Assembly: GCF_019112545.1 (NCBI RefSeq)
Contig: NW_025064882.1
Coordinates: 1,068,928-1,132,927, forward strand
DNA length: 64,000 nucleotides
Origin: Guyanagaster necrorhizus
Lineage: Eukaryota; Basidiomycota; Agaricomycetes; Agaricales; Physalacriaceae
Reading direction: 5' to 3'
Shown piece by piece: positions 1 through 12,725 of this stretch. The notes below the pieces were generated by a model. That model was not told where the DNA came from. It worked only from the letters and a program-made list of their open reading frames with translations, and made no database searches. Positions within the stretch are counted from its first letter, which is position 1; the number at the start of each line of letters is the position of its first letter. The position numbers and the translations under genes were made by a program.

Positions 1-474
1 GGAGGAGTATACATGGCAGCTGTAGTGAGTGCCAGCACCGACCAATGACTGAAGGTAGAAGGAGAGAACGACAGATGACGGCAAACGACGAAGCTTAAAG
101 AACCATTTCCTGTCTAAAAATAGAATTGACAATGATTTGATAAATTTGATGGCAAATTCTTTTTGGAGACTTCTTCAAACTTGTTCTAGCGTCGAAACAG
201 GGATACGCACGCGTACGATATTCGTTCTCATTAGCTCCTTTTGCCTCGGTAATACTATTATTACCTAGTGTGCCACCTTGTTCGCGTTGCCTTTGTGAGG
301 TAAAAAAACACAGTCATGAACCAGATCCCGAGGATGCTGTCTGCCAAGCTTGAGGGGGAAAGAAACTGAAAGACTCGGAAAGCGTTGTGAATCGAGGCGG
401 GTTCTCGGCCAGCCCAACGGAGTTACCCGCCGCCAGCGTGACAAGCGTGACAAACAGCTTGCATTGACTCCGCC
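1..474 (+). promoter_or_regulatory. Upstream region of COX4
   Basis: No gene is supported in this stretch. It lies directly upstream of the COX4 start and so should hold its promoter and 5' UTR. A CCAAT pentamer is visible near position 40. A perfect inverted repeat with 7-nt arms (GGTAATA / TATTACC) and a 4-nt loop lies at 248-265. A CAT at 12-14 could be the start codon of a leftward gene cut off by the window edge, but four codons are too few to call. Confidence 0.4.
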
Positions 475-1062
475 ATGTTGTCGAGAGCCGTCGCCATTGC
501 TCGTCCTGCTGCCCGTCAGGCTACCTGGGCATTCAGACCTACTGCCGTATCTTCTCTTCGCACTTTTACCGCCTCCTCCCAGGTTGCCTCTTCTCACGGC
601 GACCCCCCACCGCAACTCCTCGGTCCTGGTATAAAGCCTGGTGAAGTCCCAACTAGCTACGACCAGGCCACCGGTTTGGAGCGTCTCCAGCTTCTCGGCG
701 ACATCGAGGGCTTCAACGTCTTCGACCAGGAGCCCCTTGATTCGAGCCGTATTGGAACCAAGGCCAACCCCATCTTGGTTCCTGCAACCGTATGTCTTAT
801 CATTCCTGCCTGTTTCGCTTCTTTATTGATGCCTATCAGGCCGCTGCTCGTATCGTTGGGTGCACTGGCTCACCCGCCGACTCTCATGATGTGATCTGGT
901 TCGAGGTGAAAAAGGACAAGTTGGCTCGATGCGTTGAATGTGGTTCAGGCAAGTCGTGCACTCATCTTCATCTTGCTTACGCCACTCATGACGCATTCAG
1001 TATATGCTCTTCAACTTGAGGAAGGTTACGAAGAAGCACTCGCACATGCACACGCTCACTAG
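475..1062 (+). CDS. COX4: Cytochrome c oxidase subunit 4 (mammalian COX5B homologue)
   Basis: Nuclear-encoded, zinc-binding subunit of mitochondrial respiratory complex IV, on the matrix side of the inner membrane. Three exons (475-789, 840-948, 1001-1062) give 161 residues. The first ~35 residues are basic, Ser/Ala-rich and lack acids, as expected of a mitochondrial presequence (MLSRAVAIARPAARQ). The conserved core reads RIVGCTGSPADSHDVIWFEV, followed by CVECGSVYAL, the family zinc site and C-terminal signature. Intron 1 is GT-AG. Intron 2 (949-1000) uses a GC donor (gcaagt). Only that splice restores CGSVY, and the nearest GT alternative would delete conserved Gly-Ser. The tail is His/Ala-rich. 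Identification is confident from the zinc motif and length. Confidence 0.92.
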
Positions 1063-2143
1063 ATACTATCTCGAATTTGTGCTCATTAAGCAATCGCACA
1101 GTGGAAAACAACATCCTCTTAAGATATCTTAACATTCTTTCTCTCAACGACTAAGCCCTGAGATTGGCCAACAACCTGTCAACAATTTTTGGTTGAGGCA
1201 ACTCTTTAACTTCTTGTCAACATGCTCGGGCAATTGCGGAATACAAATTCACCCCGTGAAATTGCTTATAATTATCAATATATTTGCTAGCTGCATTCCA
1301 TCAAGGCTTCCACGACAGCTGCCTCGAATTCTTCTGGAGCATCAAAATGGCCAGATCAAAGAATATTACAGGCCGCATACCTAACCGGAGTGATTCGCAC
1401 CCTTGGTCGTGATAAAATGGGCTGGTCGGATCTTTGCCTTCAACCAGCTCGTCGTACCTTCTCCCCGTCTCTAAAAATCCCCAAAGGTACACCCAATTCG
1501 TGCTTAAACATGCGATATATTTAACGGTTACCAGGGGAATTACGTTTTCAAAGACTTCTCTATCGCAGAAACCACGCTTTCGCTGGGGCAAGGAGTAGCA
1601 CTGAGGTCAGCTCCAGTGGCCGCTGCCGTAACAATTACTGAGCTAGATGTTCAGATGGTCGAGCCACTCGAACGATGTCTGGTCGAACAACGAGTTGTAA
1701 GCTTCTGGGGGATGCAAGTCATATAGCCAACTGACGACAGTCTGCACACACTAAGTGAGATAGTCCTGTGACAGTCCCTCCTGCTATCCGTGAAAAAGGA
1801 CTCGGTGTCTTCAGTGTCGATGCAAGAAGTTAGGCACGGTGAAAGGACAGATTCTCTATAACTGCACCGAGTCTGATATGTACCGTGAATATATCAAAAC
1901 GGACCCGCTGTTGCGTGCACACCGTCTTATGACCGTACAGGAAATGGAGGTCTTGAGGTACCATGCATATGTGTATATGAAGATCAAACCCTCCACCCAT
2001 GATATTACTAGAGCTACAGAACGCGATATACAAAGCAACCTAGTCGACCAGTCGACACTACCAGATCCACTGCAGGTGGTATAGATGAACCTGTCTCGCA
2101 CACTAGTCCAGTACGTTGATAAATATTTCGGGCAACTTACAGA
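1063..2143. other. Intergenic stretch with coding-like fragments
   Basis: About 1.1 kb between COX4 and the 3' end of SNF1, with no recognised gene. On the plus strand there are protein-like open stretches. One runs from an ATG near 1221 and is interrupted. Another, at ~1300-1500, reads ILQAAYLTGVIRTLGRDKMG. A third, at ~1535-1690, reads NYVFKDFSIAETTLSLGQG. A fourth, of about 80 codons, ends at 2084 and has a Cys-rich beginning (CLQCRCKKLG). They sit in different frames with stops between. I could not join them into a credible gene, so they may be an intron-rich lineage-specific gene or decayed coding sequence. Confidence 0.3.
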
Positions 2144-4487
<2,344 letters not shown>

Positions 4488-4695
4488 GAGGAGAAGAGGG
4501 TAGTAGAGGGATGTCAAGCAAATTAGAAGTAATATAAAAGACATATTGATACCTATTTGTAAAAAGCGATGCAGTGACTAGACTATCACGTGCAGTGACA
4601 CGAACGCGAGGTGGCCGCATTGGATGGCCGTGGCAGAAAACTTAACGTAAGCAACGTATTGCTTCTTCACTTGTTACCATCTTCGTGCTTTCAAA

Positions 4696-6219
4696 ATGCA
4701 CGTCTGGCAGCATAGTCGTGCAAATATGGTCACCGTAGAGATTCCAGATCAGACACGGGACCTTCTATCAAATCGGAGTCTCAGGCTCTGTTCTGTTTCA
4801 CGCGACAAATGTTTCTGTGTTGGACATAGATTATTTCGTCGAAGTTGGATTCGAACAGACACTGTCGATTTTGATACCCCTCATTGCTGACGCTCGTCAA
4901 TCCTCCACCGGTGTACACCAAATCCAGGACACTCGCGAAGCACCAGCCACCGCTGTTCAAAGACCGTCCTGGTCATTTATATCGCGCACAGCTATTCCAT
5001 CACGATCTGAAGTCAAGGGCTCTGTCCTTGCTGCTTTTGATCAGGACAAAGTATTCGCAGTGCCTGATTAGATCCTACGACTCGAGGCTGACTTGAAGGC
5101 CGAGTTCCAGAAGAAGGGATTGTCGTAAATGACTTTGTTCGAAATAAGGAGCCGAAGCAGGACTCCGGGCAAGAGTTATTTGAAGAGATTATGGCTTTGA
5201 GACCAGATATCGCGCTACCGAATCCGGATACCATCCCAGTTGAAGAAGTTGCAAAAGAGGCTGCCAAGATGTCGAAGGACCGTGTCGCAGCTACTTTATC
5301 CATTGCGGCTGGTCCCGAGGAAGTATTGGGCACAATTACCACTAGTGGACCGTTACTAGATTTAAACGAGCACAGAGGAAGACCAGTAGGAGATATTGAT
5401 GGTACGGTGTCCCAAGTATCAATGTCGAATGTCTATCCTAGACTGGTAACCGTCTGCCTAAGCACCAGTCGTTGCAAACAAGAAAGTGAGAGTAGGTCGC
5501 TTGTGACGCCAAGTGGCGAGAGGGACAGTTACGAGTCTATGTCTATCCATTCAGTTTTGTAAAGGCAATTGCTGAGCAAGTTGCCGAATTACCAGAACAA
5601 TAACTGACAAATATTATTTGTATGTCATGGAGAATTTAGAACAGATGGAAGGAGCACGTTCATAGCTTGAGACATGACCTTCTGCATCCTATCGAAGCTT
5701 CTTGAAGGCCAAACCAAAATATATCAGGGTATGAACCATGGCTTACGCTTAAAACAAAGTGATGACGGCTCCTTTGCAGAACAATGCTGCCATTCAAGGC
5801 ACGGGAAAATATACCATTATTACACTGAAGGTCGAAGAAGTATACCCGTACAAGTTAAAGGCGCGAGCTACAAAATGATCTTGGAGCTCTGTGCAACCAA
5901 GAAAGCCCTCAGCTTTGGGAGAAATTTGACTTAGGTGTTTTCGAGGGTATTTTTCAATGCAATGAATCTGCCTCCCCAGGACTTGATGATGACGTGTTGT
6001 TCTCATGGTGCGCGCGAAACTGGTGAAGGTGACATTGCTGGCGATGAAGACCGGTTCGACTTTTCCCGCATTGTTTTTAAATTTCTAACTGGTGGGAAAC
6101 TGAAAGGCACCGATTTGGGTCGGTTCGACTTCGTTGGCAGGATGACAATAACGCCAAAGCCGTTCCCTCAAACAGTGCTGAAGAGTGGAAGACGCTTGTG
6201 CGCTAGTGCTAATACTTGA
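4696..6219 (+). pseudogene. Decayed coding-like region, family unknown
   Basis: Protein-like reading runs here in all three plus frames but is broken by stops and frame changes. Recognisable pieces are a jelly-roll-like stretch near 4770-4870 (GSVLFHATNVSVLDIDYFVE) and an acidic/Ala-rich piece at ~5115-5400 (FEEIMALRPDIALPNPD, AAGPEEVLGTI). At ~5810-5930 there is ITLKVEEVYPYKLKARATK, and at ~6035-6140 RFDFSRIVFKFLTGGKLKGT. The runs 5191-5562, 5674-5934 and 5935-6219 lie in the same frame, separated by stops, including a TAG at 5932-5934. Frame-shifted continuations also look coding (FDLGVFEGIFQCNESASPG). GT-AG introns did not resolve the breaks. I do not recognise the family. It could be one dead gene or two, or an intron-rich live gene that I could not splice. 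Confidence 0.4.
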
Positions 6220-7138
6220 GGAACGGATATACTTTGAATCTTCATAGCTGTCAGTAAGTTGAGACGTCATGCTCTTGGAAATGTTTTTCATCATGCTCGC
6301 TGTTATTTTAATCTTTGTTTCTGGGAACTTCAATTATGTATGGCTTGGCAGGGCATCGCTCGTTGATGTGAAGAGGTGATGCCTGCCAGGAAACGGTTGC
6401 CAAACTCATCGTTCTCGATGCACGCGAAGGCACACTAGCCTCCCTAAATATTGCGCATTGCGCTCAGTAGTGTGTGCTTTTCGACCGATCTTCTGCTTTT
6501 TGGTTCTGACGACTCAAGACTGTACAGTAAAGGAACTCGTGGTTAGATCTTTCCCCACTTCCCACGCAGCTGATGGATCTAATTTCCATGATTCAGCCAT
6601 ATACCTACTAGTATAGCCATTGACATGGAGACCTTGAATTTTTTTTGCAGTCTCTCGCTTGCGTGCAGCGCACATTTATTACTTCTGAAGGGAGGGTTGA
6701 ACAAAGCACCAGGACCCATAGCAGCGGATTCATGACGGTCGTCAGAACAACCCAGAGGCCATCATCCAGGTCCCATCCAGGTCCCAGTTCCGCCAATCGT
6801 ATGCGGATAAACCTCGCGCTTTTCATCCATACATTTGTCGCATGGTTTCAATTCCGGGATATCTTATGAGCTGGCTAAGCAACCGGTACCATTACAAACG
6901 ACTTGTGGTTTAGCTCTGGGAAAAATACATAAACCTCAGGTTTGTTATTATGAACCTCACCTTCGCTTCTTTCAGTTCAGATTTTACTCGTGTCGTTGAC
7001 GGCCTCTTCTTTCCCTTCCTTCTCTTGACCAGGTGTCCCCTACTTTGCCTGTGATTTCCTCTCATTTCACGCCGGCCGGCCCACACACTTTCGTTAAAAT
7101 CCTTCTGAGAAGCGTTCTTCACTTGTGGCTATTTAATC
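6220..7138. other. Intergenic region, no gene seen
   Basis: Short opposing open frames only, with no conserved motif on either strand. The last few hundred bases are T/C-rich (for example around 6960-7080), as is common in promoters and 5' leaders of secreted-protein genes, and they precede the start codon at 7139. Confidence 0.4.
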
Positions 7139-9711
7139 ATGTTCTCAAAAGTCAATATTGGATTCGTGGCGATACTTTTGCTTGCATCTTCGGAGGAGGT
7201 TCTTGGCCGTCTGAGATGGCCGGAGAGAGACAACAAGGCTGTCTTCCTTCACCCTCGACGTTTTGGACAAGAGCATCCAGCTGTTATAGACAAGCTGAGC
7301 GCCGCCTGTCCCGGAGAGGTTTGTGGCACACTGGCTGGTGCCGCCATCACTCCCTTGTTGGCCGCCCAGCCAGAATGCTCTCAACAAGATATGGCCGATC
7401 AAATCATTGGTACATTTGTTTTCCCTCATGTAACGGACTATATCCGATTCTTCTATGACCTAGATGCCGCTGCCCAGTTTGACGCTGATACGCAAGCAAA
7501 CATGATAGAACTGGCCGTTGAATATCGTCAGGCAGAGAAGAATACCCCTCCTGTGAGTTTCACCCTCGAAACCTGTTGTTGTTATTCATCTCAGGCGTTG
7601 TAGGACTTCTCAACTCAGTCTCAGACGCTTCGCAACTCTGTCTTTTGTCAGACTGCACCTAAGAACTCCCAGCTGAATAGTTTGGTACAAGCTCAGGATC
7701 CTGCCAATGATCCTAATCTGTTCTTTGACCCTGCTCTCGGTGCTACCGTCGAATTGGGCTCGCAGGCTAATACATTCCCATTTGGAACGAACGGAACTGA
7801 GTGAGTATTCTATCGGCATTTCTTCGAGAGAACGTGATTCTAATTTTCTGTGTTCCTCAAGTACTTCCAGCAGTACCAATAACACATCAACTGTAAGTGC
7901 AGCTAGCGAGACCGCCCAAGCAACTGGAATCACCACTGCTACTAAGTCTGCAACGGAAATCACTGGCACCGGCGTTTTGGCCGTAGATCCATGTGTTGTA
8001 CGTGAGCTTAGTAACACGCGTAAAGCACATCTAACGGGTCTTTGGGATAGTCTGTGGTCACAGTTACGGTCTCCGGCAGCGCGACAGCCACAGCCTCTGG
8101 TGCTGTTACAGTTTCCGTCGGCACTTCAACAGGAGCAACACCTACGTCCACGTCGGGTTCTGCTATCGGCAACTTTGGTTCCTGCTCAGTCCCCCAAATC
8201 GAATTCGGTGTAGGATTTGACAACCGCAAAGAAACCAGCTTCGAGCCTGTTGATAAGCGTGGGTAATTTTGACCCCATCCATTTATTTTTCTTCTCAGGC
8301 GCTCCTCAGAATCCTACAATCACGGTTCTGCTCAGGCGATCGGAATCATTGCTCAGTTCATTTGTGATACGCTCGTTAACTCCTGTGGTGCTGACGCAAC
8401 TGCACAAGCTACTTGCGCAAAAGCAGAAGCAGCTGTCAACAATGCTCCCGCTGAGACTGGTGGTCAGGCTGACGACTTCAATGCTGTATTTGGCATCACA
8501 ACAGTACGATATTTTCCCCCCAACCTTTGATGTTATGCTAAGGCTAGATTTCATTACAGAATTTCGCATCCGTGGCCGCTGTTGATGACCAGGGAAATGT
8601 CATTGAAGGGACAGGCTCCAGCTCGAGTAATGCTAACACTGGTAGCACCGCCAGCACAAGCGATTCTCCTGCTACTACGGTCGCCACATCCCCAGCCGTG
8701 GCCAATGCTACTGCCGTTTCATCTGCATCACAGTCAACATCAACATCGTCCTCTTCAACGTCTTCGTCCATTGGGAACTTTGGTTCTTGTACAACTCCTC
8801 AGATCAAGTTTGGCGTCGGCTTTGATGGTCGGAAAGAAACTAGCTTTGAACCTGTTGATCTTCGTAAGTACTAATTCTGTGCCTTCGGCGCACACTTATC
8901 ACCAGGGCGGTAGAATCATATAACCATGGATCGGCACAAGCCATCGGTATCATCACCCAATTTATCTGTGATCAGCTCGTCAATTCCTGCGGCGCGGATG
9001 CTACTGCACAAGCTACTTGTGCGACGGCTGAGGCATCTGTCACCAGTGCAGCCAATGAGACTGGTGGTCAAGCCGACGCATTCAATGCCGTCTTTGGTAT
9101 CAAGACTGTGAGTCGAGCCAGGCATTTTACTACCGCATTCAAAATTGAATTGGTGACAGGACTTTGCGGCTGTCGCCGTTGTCGATGATCAAGGAAACAC
9201 TGTATCTGGAACCGGATCTAGTACCACAGTAGCTGATGTTGCGACCACCACTGCTGCAGCTGCAGTGACTACCCAAGCTGCCGCCACATCAACCACGGCG
9301 AGTACATTTATCGTCTGACAGAATTATTAAAGTACAACTGACACTAATGTTCAGACTTCCGCTGTAGCTAGCGCGACAAGCACAGCCGTTTCTACCTCTA
9401 GTACCAATCTTCAAACCTTTACCGGCGCCCTTGGCGGGATCACAGCTCCAGCAGTAACTGGAACCAGTAATGGTCAATTCCAAGTCGAAGGGAACTCCGA
9501 GTTCAAAGACGTTCAGGATGCAGTGGTTCGGTCTTGGTAAGTACACATTTTTCTCCCACGACACGACTGATATTGAATTCTTGACCACATCAGCGACGTT
9601 CAAAACAACCAATGTGCTAACGAGGCAAATGCTACTGGAAACCAAGGCGATTTGACTGTCGCTTCTTGTACGGATCAGCAGACTCAATGCAGCGCGAACG
9701 CCACAGCGTAG
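7139..9711 (+). CDS. Secreted Ser/Thr-rich protein with a duplicated cysteine-containing module
   Basis: The N-terminus is a signal peptide (hydrophobic FVAILLLASS, likely cut after VLG). A globular N-terminal domain follows (CPGEVCGTLAGAA; FVFPHVTDYIRFFYDLDA). Next comes a Ser/Thr/Ala linker likely to be O-glycosylated, then two copies of one module, IGNFGSC to DDQGN...GTGSS. A further Ser/Thr linker leads to a Cys-containing end domain (FQVEGNSEFKDVQDAVVRSC, CDVQNNQCANEANATGNQGD) of the kind found in mushroom extracellular proteins. The function is unknown, and wall or matrix association is an inference from composition. Ten introns or so are needed. One, at 9298-9354, fits only as a GC-AG intron, because reading on gives a stop. 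The stop codon is TAG at 9709. The gene model is confident and the role is not. Confidence 0.8.
8165..8622 (+). repeat. Module copy 1 of the secreted protein
   Basis: Encodes IGNFGSCSVPQIEFGVGFDN, KETSFEPVDK, an intron, SYNHGSAQAIGIIAQFICD, CGADATAQATCAKAEA, GGQADDFNAVFGITT, a second intron and DDQGNVIEGTG. The first intron is phase 2 after the VDKR region. The second is phase 0 after FGITT. Confidence 0.85.
8770..9222 (+). repeat. Module copy 2 of the secreted protein
   Basis: Encodes IGNFGSCTTPQIKFGVGFDG, KETSFEPVDL, an intron, SYNHGSAQAIGIITQFICD, CGADATAQATCATAEA, GGQADAFNAVFGIKT, an intron and DDQGNTVSGTG. Both introns fall at the same sites and phases as in copy 1, so the whole exon-intron unit was duplicated. 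Synonymous positions have diverged clearly, so the duplication is not recent. Confidence 0.85.
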
Positions 9712-9935
9712 GCTGGAGTGATGATCTTTCTGTCGTAGATACTCCTTTTGATCGGTACATGTATCCATATCTTGTAAGCCGTAGAACATTTGTATGTCAC
9801 TTTTGAATGAAGCTGGTCTTAACTTTTCGAAATCATGGTGATTCGCGCGCGCTCTCTTGGCAAATAAAACTATTTCTACGATTTCAATTTTAGGTTCTTG
9901 ATAATAAGTACCATAGATCCTAATCATAACTTACC

Positions 9936-10355
9936 ATGACTCGATCGTTCAAATGCCATGCTTTACCTGGAGACGCACAACGTACCCATACTTTTCGAAG
10001 AAACACTGTCACACGTCCAAGATCGATCTCGGCATGCAAACTTCCAAGTCATCTCCCTCAACGTAGCCAAAGTTTGCCTTCATCTCCGGACCCCTTGAGT
10101 CCAACACAGACTATTTTAATGCACACTACTTGCCTCTCCTCCAACGCGCAGTAGAAGAGAACCACCGCTTCTTAGTCGATCCGTCTCGAGAAAAATAGAT
10201 ACACAAGATAATACCTCCTCCATGAAGCCCGCATCTCGCCAGCGACGGAGGCGGAATACCGGGCGTTATATGGCAATGCGTGCAAGGAAAAGAGTCAGCG
10301 GTACGGAGAGGAACGAGTTGAGAAGACAGCAGGGCATCGGTATGCTTTGGAGTGA
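9936..10355 (+). pseudogene. Remnant of a small Agaricomycete protein gene
   Basis: One plus frame reads FAFISGPLESNTDYFNAHYL followed by PLLQRAVEENHRFLVDPS, then hits a stop (TAG near 10196). The sequence goes on in another frame with YLLHEARISPATEAEYRALY and ends at 10355. The SGPL..YF..HY.P pattern resembles a short mushroom protein family whose function I do not know. The internal stop and frame change suggest a dead copy. The flanks (9712-9935 and 10356-10621) show nothing I can support apart from A/T-rich 3' sequence. Confidence 0.3.
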
Positions 10356-10621
10356 CCAATAAGTTCAGCTTTCGAAGAATCATGGAGACCAACAGCGATA
10401 AAATACAAGTCTACATGTGATTCGTGCTGATACTTGAGAGGAGGGTGCGATTGAAACGAATGTGGTGTAGTAGGTGTTATAAAGACTGTAATATCAGCTG
10501 CAGTACAAATAAAACTGGGATTATAAAAATACAGAAAGTGAATGAACGAGATAATATGAAGATATCAATGAGAGCTTGCAACCAGTCCGAAATATGCAAT
10601 GAAACCCGAATGATCCAATGA

Positions 10622-12456
10622 TCATGCTGCCGCGAGGATGATGCTACTCTCCTGTGTGCCATGTGCCCGTTTCACCAGAGCAGCTCGCCGTTCGGTCTCC
10701 CATCGAACGAGCTCGGACTTCAAACGGTCGACACGCAACTCGTTCATAGGATGACCAGAGCCCATGATGCGTCGAGCCAACGAGTCTGCTTTGGTTGTTG
10801 CGCCATCGATAGCCTCGGCGTGGGCACATTCGGTAGCTGAGGTGGCGCGTTCTTCCCAGAAGCTGACAGCTTCCCGCACGTCGTAGCCAGCGTGAGCGAG
10901 TAATCTAATCAAAAAATGTTAGCGGCCACGATTTGGTGTAACAGACAGGAGGAGTTTACCTTGCAGAGACAATGTCTGCTTCGATCTCCTGCGCGACGCT
11001 GGTACAATAATCTCCGACCTTGACTAGCTCTCCAGATCCAACTCTACCTAACTGGGCAAGCGCATCATTGACGAAAGGCCCGAAGAGCATGGTAAAGGGG
11101 AATAGAAACACGCGTAGGACATCAGACAAGATGGATAATGTTCCGGGTATGATCACGGTCCCTGATGATAGCGTTTCCAAGTGATGTGACAGTATCAGAT
11201 GGGAGAGTTCGTGCGCTAAAAGAATTGCCATCTCCGTCTTTTGTCTTTCAGAGGGAATAGGATGTGAAGAGGGAGAGGAACGGAAGACAAGGTCGCCAAG
11301 GAGCAATGACCACCAAGATCGCTGTTCGGGGACCGTAAGGGAATCACAAGGAGATCTTGAAAGAATCTCGTCGATGAACCCTGAGTAGACAACGATACCC
11401 CCACCGCCGTCGGGACCAAACCCATACGAAAACGCATTGGAGGCCTCCGGTTTATCCACAACCAATAGAGAATAAGGTGGGCCTGCAACAGCGTGAGGTA
11501 CAGGGGGTGCAGTACGCTCACACATCGCTGAACACATCCGCCGAAGGGTTTCTGAGGCGCGAGGTCGAGGTCGCAAAGGGTATTCTGCTGGGGGTGGTAA
11601 CGGTTGGTTGTGGGGTCCATGTTCCACCCAGTCGGGACACAATTCTGCCTCCTGGATCAGAACGGGGAGTGTTTCCTCCAAACTTCGTAAGGTATTCCTG
11701 ACCCATTCGTACCTCCAATCACTGGGAGGTATGTACCGTGTCGGGCCGTCCTGGGCAAGAATATCATCGACTGCTTTATACCAGCCAGGACCCGCTAGCT
11801 GGGCAGCTATATCGTCCTCTTCTTCCGGTGATAAGATGATCAAGCGCCATCTAGTTATAGGGGAAGTGAGAAAAGAATTGGAATAAGGGATAAGCATCTG
11901 CGTACCGTCCGGTAAGTGGAGTGCGCTCCATGCTGGCAATGATCGTGAGCCAGAACAAGGTCGCTGGGATGAGCAGAAGAACATGGAATAGAATGGTACG
12001 GTTGCGTATTCTCCTTAGAAGTTGCGTCTTCTTCTCCTCCGAGGTGGGAATACCTTTGACATCAGCAAATTTTAGGTACTTTCGTGATTTATGATTTTTG
12101 AGGATTATAACGGGAACAAAAGTGAGGACAATTCGACCTGCTGTTCGTGCAATCTCAAAGGTCGTTGACGCCTAGACTGGACCAGGTGAGGGGGTATATG
12201 CGCGGTGAACACTGACACTCACCTTGAATACCGAGGCTAATAGATAAAACGGAAGGCCTTCTCGCCGTGGCGTCGAATGAAAACCATGAATTGCAGCTAT
12301 CGCCAACGGCGGTATCTGTGGACGAAGGGCCCTAGCCTGGATGAGAGCCGAGGCTGGAAGCGGTGCTAAAGGGCGCGACAGGGATAGGAAACGAGGAGGA
12401 GAATGGGGGCGGGGGTACGGGATCATTGGGGGATGTCGGGCGAATAGACGCAGCAT
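10622..12456 (-). CDS. OMA1: OMA1-like mitochondrial M48 metallopeptidase
   Basis: Zinc metalloprotease of the M48 family. OMA1 acts in the inner membrane in stress-induced processing and quality control. The start (MLRLFARHPPMIPYPRPHSP) begins a long Arg/Pro/Ser-rich, acid-free leader typical of mitochondrial import. A hydrophobic segment (TIRNRTILFHVLLLIPATLF region) is probably membrane-spanning. The catalytic motif is HELSH within EMAILLAHELSHLILSHHLE, and the third zinc-ligand region is EIEADIVSARLLAHAGYDVR, split by an intron. PDGGGGIVVYSGF upstream of the HExxH is also typical of Oma1. Three introns give about 560 residues. The 3' tail (ALVKRAHGTQESS) is unremarkable. The fold is confident. 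Assignment to OMA1 rather than another mitochondrial M48 protein is probable. Confidence 0.82.
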
Positions 12457-12725
12457 GGCTCATTGTAGGTGAAGAAAAGCAGGATCTATTTGGCCACGAA
12501 ATCGGTGCCCAAGGCGTGAAACAAATTCGTATATCACGTAAGCGCATTATATATGCATTTTCCCAGAATTGCCAGGCGTTGCCGAAGCCACGTCATGACA
12601 GGGTTCCTTCAGGGCACGTTAACAGCCTTTTACTGCGCAGAGATGGACTGTATATCATATTACAGTCAAGTATTGTATGCCACGTAACAGGGAGAAATCT
12701 TCGCAAGTGAGTAAAGGAGAAAAAT

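Noticed and set aside
12..14. Start codon of a leftward gene at the left edge
   Set aside because: Only four codons are visible, too little to support a gene.
4845..4870. ggattcgaac, which looks like the reverse of a tRNA B-box
   Set aside because: No A-box, no acceptor stem and no cloverleaf could be formed on the minus strand around it.
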